In this document: positions 6,519 through 15,212 of the stretch, piece by piece
Layout: every line of letters begins with the position of its first letter
Position numbering within the stretch: the first letter of the stretch is position 1
NCBI GenBank assembly: GCA_946478975.1
Contig: CAMLEO010000114.1
Coordinates: forward strand, 1 to 19,045
Length of the DNA stretch: 19,045 bases
Direction of reading: 5' to 3'
Origin: an uncultured Steroidobacter sp.
GTDB taxonomy: Bacteria > Pseudomonadota > Gammaproteobacteria > Steroidobacterales > Steroidobacteraceae
Translations under genes and position numbers: made by a program
Notes under the pieces: generated by a model
The model's input: only the letters and a program-made list of their open reading frames with translations
What the model was told of the DNA's origin: nothing
Database searches by the model: none

Positions 6519-7921
6519 GCATTGCCGTTGCCCGAGGGCAGCACACACCGCACGATCAGCCCAGGCGTGTTATCCAGCAGATCAATCGTCGCCCGGTGCA
6601 AGCGCATGACTGCGGCGACCAAACTCAGGCCGAGGCCGCTGCCGACTTGTTCGCGATCGCGTTCGAGGCGCACGAAGGGTTGCAGGATGCGCTGGCGGTC
6701 GGCGGCGGGGATGCCGGGGCCGTTGTCGGCGACGGTGAGGGTGACGGAGTCGCCGGTGGCGCGGACGCTGGCTTCTATCTTGCCGCCTTGCTGGACGTAC
6801 TTGATGGCGTTCTCCAGCAGGTTGACGACGGCTTGGGCGAGCAGCTGGCGGTTGCCGTGAATGTGAGCTGCGACGTCGCCGCGATAATCGAGCGTGATGT
6901 TTCGGTTGCCTGCTTCGGGCTGATACAACTCGACCAACTCGCGAGCGAGCGCTGCGACATCGACGTCCTCGGTGGGCACCTCGCGGCCGCGACCGTCGGT
7001 CTGTGCGATTTGTAACAACGTGCCCAAAGTCCGTTGCACGCGTTCGAGCTCGTCGAGCGTCGCTTCCATGGTTTCGCGGGCGCTGTCGCTCAGGCCTTCA
7101 TGTTGTAACGACTCTTCGATGCGTACGCGCGCACGATACAAAGGGCCGCGAAGATCGTGCGCGGCGCTGTCGAAGGTCATTCGTAACATATCCGTCTGCT
7201 GCTCGATGGTTTCGAGCATGCGATTGACTGCCGCGCCGAGTGCATCGAATTCGTCATGCGCCGCTTCGACGGGCAGGCGCCGAGACAGGTCGCCGCCCAT
7301 GATGGTGTCGCAAGTCGCGGCGATCACGCGCACGCGACGGCGAATGCGACGGCTGTAACTGATGCCGAACAAGGTCGCGAGCAGAACACTCGTGCCCACA
7401 CCCCAAAACATCGCCGTGCGCAGGCGGGATGCAAGTCGTCGGCGTTCGAGAATGTCCGTGCCGACCAGCAGCCAGCGATTGCCGGGCAGACGAATGATCT
7501 GCGCCCGTACGGGGTGAGACACGATGCCGCCGGCCTCGCTGGCATCGATTTCGAACTCGACCCAATCGTTATATCGACTCAGGGATTGCGGCCAGCGTGC
7601 GAGATTGCCGGCGATCGGAAAGCCGTTGTTCTCGGCGAGCAAATAGACGGCGCCGGTGCGGCCCCAGCTGTCGGCGCGACGATGCAGGGCGGCCGCGAGG
7701 TTCAGCAGGCCGCCGCGAGCGTAATCGTCGACGAGATTGTTGACCTCGGAATTGATGACGGCGTCGACTTCGCTGTCGAGCACGCGCGCGGTGAGGAAAT
7801 AAACCGAGGTGAGCACCAGCGTTACGCCGGCGGCAAAAATGAAAATGAACAACGCGGCCAGTCGCGAGGTGGACAGGCGCATCGTCCTGGGGCGCGACTT
7901 CGGCTTGCCGGTATCGGTCAT
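6491..7921 (-). CDS. Two-component sensor histidine kinase
   Basis: The 476-residue inner-membrane kinase has TM helices at about 22-44 and 170-188 around a periplasmic sensor of about 125 residues. A HAMP linker follows (about 189-242). The HisKA H-box places phospho-acceptor His255 in SAAHDLRGPL. The HATPase domain has the N-box NLLENAIKYV (Asn371), DNGPGIP (399-405) and GSGLGLSL (427-434). All catalytic boxes are present, so it should be active. The gene starts 23 bp after the response regulator and would phosphorylate it. The frame ends at a TAA within the end of the convergent gene. Met14 (base 7882) is an alternative start; ATG 7921 is preferred because it fits the short intercistronic gap. 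The signal sensed is not evident. Confidence 0.93.
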   Translation of the reverse strand: MTDTGKPKSRPRTMRLSTSRLAALFIFIFAAGVTLVLTSVYFLTARVLDSEVDAVINSEVNNLVDDYARGGLLNLAAALHRRADSWGRTGAVYLLAENNGFPIAGNLARWPQSLSRYNDWVEFEIDASEAGGIVSHPVRAQIIRLPGNRWLLVGTDILERRRLASRLRTAMFWGVGTSVLLATLFGISYSRRIRRRVRVIAATCDTIMGGDLSRRLPVEAAHDEFDALGAAVNRMLETIEQQTDMLRMTFDSAAHDLRGPLYRARVRIEESLQHEGLSDSARETMEATLDELERVQRTLGTLLQIAQTDGRGREVPTEDVDVAALARELVELYQPEAGNRNITLDYRGDVAAHIHGNRQLLAQAVVNLLENAIKYVQQGGKIEASVRATGDSVTLTVADNGPGIPAADRQRILQPFVRLERDREQVGSGLGLSLVAAVMRLHRATIDLLDNTPGLIVRCVLPSGNGNAQRLSIAST

Positions 7922-7944
7922 GCGGCCGCCATTCTAGCGGCGGC

Positions 7945-8616
7945 TCATTCCTTCAGCACGTACCCAGCCCCGCGCACCGTGTGAATCAACGGCCGTACGA
8001 AGCCTTTGTCGACGGCGTTGCGCAGCCGGCTCATGTGCACGTCGGTGATGTTGGTCTGGGGATCGAAGTGCAGGTTCCACACGCCTTCCAGCAGCATGGT
8101 GCGCGTGACGACCTGCCCGGGCCGGCGCATCAGGAATTCCAGCAGCTGAAACTCCTTGGTCGTCAGGTCGATGGTCTGCCCGGCGCGCGTGACTTTGCGG
8201 GCCAGCAGGTCCAGCTCCAGGTCCGCCACTTTGAGGCGGCTGGACTCAGCGAGGGCGGAGCTGCGCCGGCTCAGCGCATCGATGCGCGCCAGCAGCTCGG
8301 CGAAGGCGAAAGGTTTGGTGAGGTAGTCGTCGCCGCCGACTTTCAATCCATGCACGCGATCGTCGACCGTGCCGAGTGCGGAGAGGATCAGCACCGGCGT
8401 GTGATCGTTGCGCTCGCGCAGGGACGAGATGATCGTCAGGCCGTCGACGTGCGGCAGCTGACGATCGGCAATGATCACGTCGTAATTGCGTTGCGTGGCC
8501 TTGTCCAGGCCGTCGCGACCGTCAGGGCTGTGCTCGATGGTGTAGCCGCTTTCGCGCAGCCCTTTGACCAGATATTCGGCCGCCTGCAGGTCGTCTTCGA
8601 TGAGCAGCAGTTTCAT
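7945..8616 (-). CDS. OmpR/PhoB-family response regulator
   Basis: The 223-residue protein has a receiver domain (1-115) and a winged-helix DNA-binding domain (about 125-223). Receiver residues are complete: acidic Glu7/Asp8/Asp9 (LLIEDDL), phospho-acceptor Asp51 (VIIADRQLP), Ser79 in LILSA, and Lys101 in YLTKPF. The effector domain carries LTTKEFQLLEFLMRRPG, VHMSRLRNAVD and HTVRGAGYVL, typical of OmpR members close to the QseB/PhoP/CopR types. CTGGA lies just before the ATG. The gene is co-directional with the HtrA protease 101 bp upstream and with its kinase 23 bp downstream. A stable hairpin in the upstream gap suggests separate or attenuated transcription from the protease. Its target genes cannot be told from the sequence. 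Confidence 0.95.
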   Translation of the reverse strand: MKLLLIEDDLQAAEYLVKGLRESGYTIEHSPDGRDGLDKATQRNYDVIIADRQLPHVDGLTIISSLRERNDHTPVLILSALGTVDDRVHGLKVGGDDYLTKPFAFAELLARIDALSRRSSALAESSRLKVADLELDLLARKVTRAGQTIDLTTKEFQLLEFLMRRPGQVVTRTMLLEGVWNLHFDPQTNITDVHMSRLRNAVDKGFVRPLIHTVRGAGYVLKE

Positions 8617-8648
8617 TCCAGGTCAGCGACTCCCAAATCGCGCAGAAA

Positions 8649-8700
8649 CCGGCGAGAGGTGTAACCGCGTGCCGAGGATCACGCGGCCACCGCTCGCCGG
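8649..8700 (-). terminator. Strong compound hairpin downstream of the HtrA protease gene
   Basis: Arms CCGGCGAG (8649-8656) and CTCGCCGG (8693-8700) pair perfectly. Inside, GGTG pairs with CACC and CCGCGT with ACGCGG around a 10-base loop, giving about 18 pairs with a small mismatch and bulge. On the minus strand the hairpin starts 17 bp after the protease stop and is followed by TTTCTG. The T-run is short, so termination may be partial. It could also protect the 3' end of the protease mRNA or act as an attenuator before the response regulator. Confidence 0.6.
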
Positions 8701-8717
8701 CGGGGGCCTCATTCGCT

Positions 8718-10220
8718 TCAGCCAATCCGGACCGGGACGAAAATCTGCGCATCCTCGCGTTCGATCAGCAGTGCGACGATCTTGCCCTTGGTCTTCTTGG
8801 CGGCGGTGCGCAGCTCATCCACCGATTTCACCGGCTTGCCGTTCACGCCAAGAATGATATCTCCACGCTGCACGCCTGCGGCAGCGGCCGGGCCGTCGAC
8901 ATCTTCGACCACGAGGTCGCCGTCGGTCTCGGCCTGGCGCTTCTCTTCCTGCTGCAGCGGCCGCACCGCCAGGCCCAGCTTCGCCGTCGCATCGGCATCG
9001 TCGTTGTCGCGGTTGGCGACCTTCATGCCTTTCTCGACGATCTCGACCGGCTTCGCGGTCAGGCGCTTGGTGCCGCCGTCACGCCACACTTCGATATCGA
9101 CCGAGCTGCCGGGCTTCTTGCCGGCGATGATGCCGGGCAGCTGCGCCGACTGGTCGATCTCGGTGCCGTCGACTTTCAGGATCACGTCGCCGGCCTTGAT
9201 GCCGGCCTTCGCGCCCGGACCGTCGTCTTCGACCATGCCGACCAGCGCGCCGCGCGGACGGTCGAGGCCGAACGATTCGGCGAGCTGCGCATTCACGTCC
9301 TGGATCGACACGCCGATGCGGCTGCGAGTGACCCTGCCGGTGGACACCAGCTGCGTGCGCACGGTGTTGGCGACATCGATCGGAATCGCGAACGACAGGC
9401 CCATGTAACCGCCGTTGCGGCTGTAGATCTGCGAGTTGATGCCGACCACTTCGCCGTTGAGATTGAACAGCGGGCCACCGGAGTTGCCCGGGTTCACCGC
9501 GACGTCGGTTTGAATGAACGGCGTGTAGTTGCTGCCGGGCATGGGGCGCGAGGTGGCGCTGACGATGCCGGCGGTCACGCTGTTCTCGAAGCCGAACGGC
9601 GAGCCGATCGCGATCACCCATTCGCCGGGGCGCAGCTTGGATGCGTCGCCCAGCTTCACCGTCGGCAGGTTCTTGGCGTCGATCTTCAACACGGCGACGT
9701 CGGTGGCCGCATCGCTGCCAACGACCTTCGCGGTGTATTCGCGGCGGTCGGTCATTTTCACGGTGACTTCATCGGCGTTCTCGACCACGTGCGCGTTGGT
9801 CAAAATATAACCATCGGACGTGACGATGAAGCCCGAGCCTTCGCCGCGCGAGGGCTGCGGCGTGCCGCCGCCATGCGGGCCTTGCTGGCCGAAGCGCTTG
9901 AAGAATTCATAGAACGGATCGTTCGGCGACATGCCCGGCACATCGGCCACCGACTGGGCTTTGCCGAGCACGGTGACGTTCACGACGGCGGCGCCATAGT
10001 GTTCGACCAGCGAGGCGAAATCGGGCAGCGCCGCGGCAGTGGAGCGGGGCGAGGCGGTCGCAATCGCGGGCGGCGGGCTGGACTTGGCGGCGGCTTCGAC
10101 GGGATTGTTTTCGGCAAAGCTGCCATTGCAGCCGGCGAGCGCGATACCCATCAGGGCCGCGGCGGTCGCCACGCTGACGCGTGTACGGTTCAAAGGTTTG
10201 CGGTTCATCGGTCTGGCCAT
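8718..10220 (-). CDS. HtrA/DegP-family periplasmic serine protease, predicted lipoprotein
   Basis: From ATG 10220 the product has 500 residues. It begins with a lipoprotein signal: lipobox LAGC with Cys31 after ALMGIA. A Pro/Ala-rich linker leads to the trypsin-like domain (about 70-285), with the triad His144 (TNAHVV), Asp174 (ATDVAVLKI) and Ser247 (NPGNSGGPL). Two PDZ domains follow (about 300-395 and 415-495; GDVILKVDG and GDIILGVNG). Family members degrade or refold damaged envelope proteins. The Cys anchor would tether this one to a membrane, whereas E. coli DegP is soluble. The GGGAGGAGA ribosome site eight bases upstream fixes the start; the longer frame to 10286 is not used. A two-component system follows downstream, consistent with an envelope-stress role. 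Confidence 0.93.
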   Translation of the reverse strand: MARPMNRKPLNRTRVSVATAAALMGIALAGCNGSFAENNPVEAAAKSSPPPAIATASPRSTAAALPDFASLVEHYGAAVVNVTVLGKAQSVADVPGMSPNDPFYEFFKRFGQQGPHGGGTPQPSRGEGSGFIVTSDGYILTNAHVVENADEVTVKMTDRREYTAKVVGSDAATDVAVLKIDAKNLPTVKLGDASKLRPGEWVIAIGSPFGFENSVTAGIVSATSRPMPGSNYTPFIQTDVAVNPGNSGGPLFNLNGEVVGINSQIYSRNGGYMGLSFAIPIDVANTVRTQLVSTGRVTRSRIGVSIQDVNAQLAESFGLDRPRGALVGMVEDDGPGAKAGIKAGDVILKVDGTEIDQSAQLPGIIAGKKPGSSVDIEVWRDGGTKRLTAKPVEIVEKGMKVANRDNDDADATAKLGLAVRPLQQEEKRQAETDGDLVVEDVDGPAAAAGVQRGDIILGVNGKPVKSVDELRTAAKKTKGKIVALLIEREDAQIFVPVRIG

Positions 10221-10228
10221 CACAAGAG

Positions 10229-10237
10229 TCTCCTCCC
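10229..10237 (-). promoter_or_regulatory. Strong ribosome binding site that fixes the HtrA start
   Basis: On the minus strand GGGAGGAGA lies eight bases before ATG 10220. It is the best Shine-Dalgarno match noted in the window. It selects the start that yields the lipoprotein signal, over an in-frame codon 66 bases upstream and ATG 10208. Confidence 0.8.
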
Positions 10238-10269
10238 AAATGTGGACGTTCCGTGGGGAGCGTGCCTGA

Positions 10270-10296
10270 TGAGACGCATGATGCACTCTGAAGTGC
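10270..10296 (-). promoter_or_regulatory. Possible sigma-E-like promoter for the HtrA gene
   Basis: On the minus strand GCACTTC (from 10296) and GTCTCA (10275-10270) are separated by about 15 bases, resembling the GAACTT and TCTGA-type elements of extracytoplasmic stress promoters. Each element deviates from consensus. The upstream element lies in a small GCACT/AGTGC stem-loop (10283-10296). Other HtrA genes are often under sigma-E control, which is the main reason to note it. Confidence 0.22.
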
Positions 10297-10313
10297 GGCT
10301 CTAAGTCCGAGAA

Positions 10314-11078
10314 TTACGGGGATTTAATGCTGACCCGCAGCTCCTCGAGCTGGTGCCGCAGAGCGGCCACTTGTTCCTCCAGGCTCTGCACGCGGGCCGC
10401 AAGCGACTCGCGGGCGTCGGTGCCGCCAATCTGTGGTCGGGGTTCAGTTTCTGCAAGCTCCGGGGCGTGCGCCTCACCCTCTGTGAGCGAAGGTCGGGAA
10501 AAGCCGCGCCTTTTCCCGGCCGTATCGAAAGGGCCTTGGCCACTTTCGATCGTAGGATCAGTCTGATCCTCGCCGCTGAACAAATGCGCATAGCGCGAGT
10601 CGCGGCGGCCGGGCTCGCGGGGCAGTTGCTTGACGAAGGGGCCGTCCGGACGCGTCGCGAGGTTTTCCAGCGCAGTGTCGATCTCGCCGCCGTCCTGTAA
10701 CGGCGCCATCCGGGGAACTCGCGTGCGCAGCTCTCCGGGGGTCTGCGGGCCTCGCAGCAGCAGTTCGCAAACGATCGCGGTTTCCACCGGCGTGAATTCC
10801 AGCGAGCCGAAGCCGGTGTTGCAAAAGCGGTGTTGATACTTTTGCACGCGGCTGCCGAAGCCCGATTTTTCCAGCACCAGGTGCTTTTTCACCAGGTTTT
10901 CGACGCTCTCCTGCACGGTGCGCTCATCGAGGCTGAGCACCGGATCGCGGTTGCTCTTCTGGTTGGCGGCGTTGAGCAGCGCGTTGAGCGACAGCGGATA
11001 TTGATCAGGCGTGGTGATTGCCTTTTCGATCAGGCAGCCGATCAGCCGGGCTTCGAGGGCGGACAGTTGGATGTTCAT
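10314..11078 (-). CDS. yceH: YceH family protein (DUF480/UPF0502)
   Basis: The 254-residue protein opens with [19 protein letters not shown], followed by [13 protein letters not shown] and NQKSNRDPV, the hallmark of the YceH/DUF480 family. The N-terminal 170 residues would form two winged-helix units. [20 protein letters not shown] and ELRTR mark the second. The family is conserved but its role is not established; DNA binding is inferred from the fold. Compared with E. coli YceH (about 215 residues) it has an extra polar linker (about 175-220) before a predicted C-terminal coiled coil, [20 protein letters not shown]. It is 94 bp upstream of the HtrA gene on the same strand and divergent from the large oxidase gene. 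Confidence 0.9.
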   Translation of the reverse strand: MNIQLSALEARLIGCLIEKAITTPDQYPLSLNALLNAANQKSNRDPVLSLDERTVQESVENLVKKHLVLEKSGFGSRVQKYQHRFCNTGFGSLEFTPVETAIVCELLLRGPQTPGELRTRVPRMAPLQDGGEIDTALENLATRPDGPFVKQLPREPGRRDSRYAHLFSGEDQTDPTIESGQGPFDTAGKRRGFSRPSLTEGEAHAPELAETEPRPQIGGTDARESLAARVQSLEEQVAALRHQLEELRVSIKSP

Positions 11079-11104
11079 TCTTGGCCGCTTATGCAGTTTG
11101 GTTA

Positions 11105-11125
11105 GGCGAATATAAAGGATTCGCC
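11105..11125. promoter_or_regulatory. Perfect 7-bp dyad in the divergent promoter region
   Basis: GGCGAAT and ATTCGCC flank a 7-base AT-rich spacer (ATAAAGG). The dyad lies in the 110 bp between the divergent yceH and oxidase starts. On the minus strand it covers a -10-like TATATT (11114-11109), about 30 bases before the yceH ATG, with a poor -35 (TTCCCG, 17-base spacing). It could be an operator for one or both genes. On the plus strand TACAAT at 11167-11172 is a possible -10 for the oxidase, but no good -35 accompanies it. Confidence 0.4.
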
Positions 11126-11188
11126 CTGATCGGGAATCTATCCTTCTGCGCGCGCACCGTTCCCTCTACAATCGCCGTCCACCCATCC

Positions 11189-14100
11189 ATGGGCAATCCC
11201 TTGCGCAATCTCTTGTTACCGCTCGAAACCGAGGATCTTCCGAACCCGGCGACCTTCATCGGGTCGACCGTGCGTCTGCGCGAAATCCCCTACAACTACA
11301 CCTCGTTCTCGGATCGCGAGATCGTGATTCGTTTGTTGGGCGCGTCGACGTGGACCATTCTCGATGAGCTGCGAGGTGAGCGCCGCACTGGCCGCTCGGC
11401 GCGCATGCTGTACGAAGTGCTCGGCGACATCTGGGTCGTGCAACGAAATCCGTATCTGCAGGACGACCTGATCGACAACCCGAAGCGCCGGCGCCTGCTG
11501 ATCGAAGCCTTGCATCATCGGCTCAACGAAATCGAACGCCGCCGCGACGTGTCCGATCCGGAGCGCGATCGCAAAGTCGGCGAGCTGTTGCAAGCGGCGC
11601 GGCGCGCAGTGGAGTCGTTCGCCAGCGACTTCGATGAGTTCGTTCAATTGCGCAAGCGTGCGCGACGTTTGTTGGAACGTCACACGCGTGCGGACAATAT
11701 TCGTTTCGATGCGTTCGCCCGCGTATCGCATGTCACGGACGCGACCGACTGGCGCATCGAATATCCGTTCCTGGTGCTGTCGCCGGATACCGAACATGAG
11801 ATCCCCGCGCTGGTGCGTGCGTGCATCGAGCTCGGCCTCACGATCATTCCTCGCGGCGGCGGCACGGGCTACACCGGCGGCGCGATTCCGCTCACGCCGC
11901 TGTCGGCCGTCATCAACACGGAAAAGTTGGAAACATTGGGTGATATCGCCTATATAAATTTACCTGGCATCGGTGCGCCTTCGAGCACGTCGGATGCAGC
12001 CGAAGTGAATGTTCCAACGATTTTCAGCGGCGCGGGCGTTGTGACACGCCGCGTTTCGGACGCGGCCGAGCGCGCCGGTCTCGTGTTCGCCGTCGACCCG
12101 ACTTCCGCGGACGCTTCGTGCATCGGCGGCAACGTCGCAATGAACGCCGGCGGCAAGAAAGCAGTGCTGTGGGGCACGGCCGTCGACAATCTCATCTGGT
12201 GGCGGATGGTCGATCCGGACGGCAACTGGCTCGAAGTCACGCGCCTGGATCACAACCGCGGCAAGATTCACGATGTCGAAGTCGCGAAGTTCGAGCTGGT
12301 GTGGAAGGACGGCCGCGACAATCCTCAGAAAGCTCGCGTGCTGCGTACCGCTCGCGTCGATATCGAAGGTCGCAAGTTCCGTAAGGCCGGCCTGGGCAAA
12401 GACGTAACAGATAAATTCCTCGGCGGTTTGCCGGGCGTGCAGAAGGAAGGTTGCGATGGCGTGATCACGTCCGCGCGCTGGATCCTGCATCGCATGCCGA
12501 AGCACACACGCACGGTGTGCATGGAATTCTTCGGTCACGCGCGGCACGCGATTCCGTCCATCGTCGAAATCAAAACGCTGCTCGACAACGAAGCGCGTAC
12601 GTCGGGCGTGCAGCTCGCCGGCTTGGAACATCTCGACGAACGTTACTTGCGCGCGGTCGGCTATGCGACCAAGAGCAAGCGCGGCTCGCTGCCAAAGATG
12701 GTGCTGATCGGCGATATCGTCGGCGACAATGAAGACGCGGTCGGGCGAGCGACTTCCGAAGTCGTGCGCATCGCGAACAGCCGCGCGGGCGAAGGCTTTG
12801 TTGCCATCAATCCCGACGCGCGCAAGAAGTTCTGGCTGGACCGTTCGCGCACGGCTGCGATCGCGAAACACACCAACGCGTTCAAGATCAACGAAGACGT
12901 GGTGATTCCGCTCGAACGCATGGGCGATTACACCGACGCCATCGAGCGCATCAACATCGAGCTGTCGTTCGACAACAAGATCAAGATGATCACGCAGCTG
13001 CGCGAGTTCTTCGCCGGCGAGCTGCCGCTAGGCAAAGTCGACGATCCGGAACTGGAGCGCGTGTCGCGCGCCGAATTGTTGGGCGATCGACAGATCCAGG
13101 CTCAGCAGGTGATTGCCGATACGCTGGCGCGCTGGAGTTATCTCGCCGGACATTTGGATACGCCGCTGCGTGAGGCTCTGCCGCAGTTGTCCGCGCTCGG
13201 CTTTGCGCCGCTGCGGAGTGATTTTGAACGACGTTTGGAACGCGAGCCGGGCACGCGGGTGTTTGATCTGGTCCAGGATCGTTCCTTGCGTACGTCGTGG
13301 AAGTCGGAAGTGCGTGCGCATTTGCGACGTTTGTTTGTCGGCGGTGCGTGCCAGCCGATCCTGACGGCCGTGGAGGAGATTCACAAGCGCACGCTGCGCG
13401 GGCGCGTGTGGGTGGCTCTGCACATGCATGCCGGCGACGGCAACGTGCACACCAACATTCCAGTGAACTCCGACGATTACGAGATGCTGCAGACGGCGAA
13501 TCGCGCCGTCGAGCGGATCATGAAAATCGCGCGCAGCTTGAACGGCGTGATCTCGGGCGAGCATGGCATCGGCATCACCAAGCTGGAATTCCTGAGCGAC
13601 GACGAGACGGTCGAGTTCCGTCGCTACAAAGATCGCGTCGATCCGGACGGCCGCTTCAATCGCGGCAAGCTCATGCCGGGCGGCGACCTGCGCAACGCGT
13701 ATACGCCGAGCTTCAACTTGATGGGCCACGAGTCGCTCATCATGCAGCAGTCCGACATCAACTCGATTTCGGACGCGATCAAGGACTGCCTGCGCTGTGG
13801 CAAGTGCAAGCCGGTGTGCGCGACGCACGTGCCTCGCGCGAACCTACTGTATTCGCCGCGTAACAAGATTCTCGCGACCTCGCTGCTGATCGAGGCGTTC
13901 CTGTACGAAGAGCAGACGCGTCGAGGCGTGTCGCTGCGTCACTGGGACGAGTTCTCCGACGTGGCCGACCATTGCACCGTTTGTCACAAGTGCGAAAAGC
14001 CGTGCCCGGTGAACATCGACTTCGGCGACGTGTCGATGGCGATGCGCGACCTGCTTCGTCGCATGGGCAAGAAGCGCTTCAATCCGGGCACCGCGGCGTC

Positions 14101-15199
14101 GATGTTCTTTTTGAACGCGACCAATCCGCAGACGATCAAGATTGCGCGCACGGCGATGCTGGAGTGGGGCTTCAAAGCCCAGCGCATGGCGAATCGTGCG
14201 TTGAGCGTCGTTGCATCCGCGCAGACGGCGCGTCCGCCTGCGACGACCGGCAAGGCGCCGGTGCGCGAGCAGGTCGTTCACTTCGTGAACAAGAAGATGC
14301 CGGGCGGGCTGCCGAAGAAGACCGCGCGCGCATTGCTGGATATCGAAGATCGCAACTACGTGCCGATCATTCGCGATCCGGCGCGCACCACCAGCGATTC
14401 CGAAGCGGTGTTTTATTTCCCGGGCTGCGGTTCGGAACGTTTGTTTTCTCAGGTGGGCCTCGCGACCCAGGCGATGCTGTGGCAGGTCGGCGTGCAGACG
14501 GTGTTGCCGCCGGGCTACTTGTGCTGCGGCTATCCGCAGCGGGGCGCCGGACAGTTCGACAAGGCCGAGAAGATCATCACCGACAATCGCGTGCTGTTCC
14601 ATCGTGTCGCGAACACGCTCAACTATCTCGACATCAAGACGGTGGTGGTGAGCTGCGGCACCTGCTTCGATCAGCTGCAAGGTTATAAATTCGACGAGAT
14701 CTTCCCCGGCTGCCGCATCATCGACATTCACGAGTTCCTGATGGAGCGCGGCGTGAAGCTCGAAGGGGTGACGGGCGTACGATATATGTATCACGACCCG
14801 TGCCACACGCCGATGAAGAGCTACGACCCGCTCAAGGTCGTGAACACGCTGATGAATGACGCGGTGAACGGCAAGATCGAAAAGAACGATCGCTGCTGCG
14901 GCGAGTCCGGCACCTTCGCCGTCACGCGCCCCGACGTCGCCACGCAGGTTCGCTTCCGCAAGGAAATCGAAATGCGCAAAGGCGCCGACAAACTGCGCGC
15001 CGACGGCTTCAAGGGCGAAGTGAAGATCCTCACGTCGTGCCCGTCGTGCATGCAAGGCTTGAAGCGTTACAACGACGACGCCGACCTGGACGCCGATTAC
15101 ATCGTCATCGAAATTGCCAGGCACGTGCTCGGCCAGAACTGGCTGCCCGAATACGTGCAGAAGGCCAACGCCGGCGGCATCGAGCGCGTGTTGGTTTGA
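11189..15199 (+). CDS. Single-chain FAD/4Fe-4S oxidoreductase with N-terminal DUF3683 (D-2-hydroxyacid/D-lactate dehydrogenase-like)
   Basis: The 1336-residue protein joins parts that are separate subunits in glycolate oxidase (GlcD/GlcF). Residues about 1-190 match the DUF3683 region that precedes such fusions. An FAD-binding domain begins near 195, with [12 protein letters not shown] near 220. The FAD-oxidase C-terminal domain has [10 protein letters not shown] near 745 and [10 protein letters not shown] near 790. Two 4Fe-4S motifs follow: [11 protein letters not shown] (about 867) and [11 protein letters not shown] (about 930). The C-terminal CCG-type cysteine regions include PGCGSE, LCCGYPQ, SCGTC, HDPCH and DRCCGESG. 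It probably oxidises a D-2-hydroxy acid and passes electrons to the respiratory chain from the cytoplasmic side; the substrate is not proven. ATG 11189 ([10 protein letters not shown]) is chosen because upstream in-frame codons overlap yceH. It lacks a clear Shine-Dalgarno sequence. Confidence 0.9.
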   Translation: MGNPLRNLLLPLETEDLPNPATFIGSTVRLREIPYNYTSFSDREIVIRLLGASTWTILDELRGERRTGRSARMLYEVLGDIWVVQRNPYLQDDLIDNPKRRRLLIEALHHRLNEIERRRDVSDPERDRKVGELLQAARRAVESFASDFDEFVQLRKRARRLLERHTRADNIRFDAFARVSHVTDATDWRIEYPFLVLSPDTEHEIPALVRACIELGLTIIPRGGGTGYTGGAIPLTPLSAVINTEKLETLGDIAYINLPGIGAPSSTSDAAEVNVPTIFSGAGVVTRRVSDAAERAGLVFAVDPTSADASCIGGNVAMNAGGKKAVLWGTAVDNLIWWRMVDPDGNWLEVTRLDHNRGKIHDVEVAKFELVWKDGRDNPQKARVLRTARVDIEGRKFRKAGLGKDVTDKFLGGLPGVQKEGCDGVITSARWILHRMPKHTRTVCMEFFGHARHAIPSIVEIKTLLDNEARTSGVQLAGLEHLDERYLRAVGYATKSKRGSLPKMVLIGDIVGDNEDAVGRATSEVVRIANSRAGEGFVAINPDARKKFWLDRSRTAAIAKHTNAFKINEDVVIPLERMGDYTDAIERINIELSFDNKIKMITQLREFFAGELPLGKVDDPELERVSRAELLGDRQIQAQQVIADTLARWSYLAGHLDTPLREALPQLSALGFAPLRSDFERRLEREPGTRVFDLVQDRSLRTSWKSEVRAHLRRLFVGGACQPILTAVEEIHKRTLRGRVWVALHMHAGDGNVHTNIPVNSDDYEMLQTANRAVERIMKIARSLNGVISGEHGIGITKLEFLSDDETVEFRRYKDRVDPDGRFNRGKLMPGGDLRNAYTPSFNLMGHESLIMQQSDINSISDAIKDCLRCGKCKPVCATHVPRANLLYSPRNKILATSLLIEAFLYEEQTRRGVSLRHWDEFSDVADHCTVCHKCEKPCPVNIDFGDVSMAMRDLLRRMGKKRFNPGTAASMFFLNATNPQTIKIARTAMLEWGFKAQRMANRALSVVASAQTARPPATTGKAPVREQVVHFVNKKMPGGLPKKTARALLDIEDRNYVPIIRDPARTTSDSEAVFYFPGCGSERLFSQVGLATQAMLWQVGVQTVLPPGYLCCGYPQRGAGQFDKAEKIITDNRVLFHRVANTLNYLDIKTVVVSCGTCFDQLQGYKFDEIFPGCRIIDIHEFLMERGVKLEGVTGVRYMYHDPCHTPMKSYDPLKVVNTLMNDAVNGKIEKNDRCCGESGTFAVTRPDVATQVRFRKEIEMRKGADKLRADGFKGEVKILTSCPSCMQGLKRYNDDADLDADYIVIEIARHVLGQNWLPEYVQKANAGGIERVLV

Positions 15200-15212
15200 G
15201 CCTCGGCTGGTT

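Noticed and set aside
7256..7984. 242-codon open frame on the plus strand opposite the sensor kinase
   Set aside because: It shows no motif and is Ala/Arg/His-rich. The kinase on the other strand has all catalytic boxes.
9510..10304. 264-codon open frame on the plus strand, antisense to the HtrA gene
   Set aside because: It has the composition of a GC-rich shadow frame and covers the region encoding the protease triad on the other strand.
13844..15124. 426-codon open frame on the minus strand, antisense to the large oxidase gene
   Set aside because: It lies wholly opposite a gene with clear Fe-S and flavin motifs. Its sequence is rich in His, Arg and Ala with no recognisable motif, as expected from GC-rich reverse frames.
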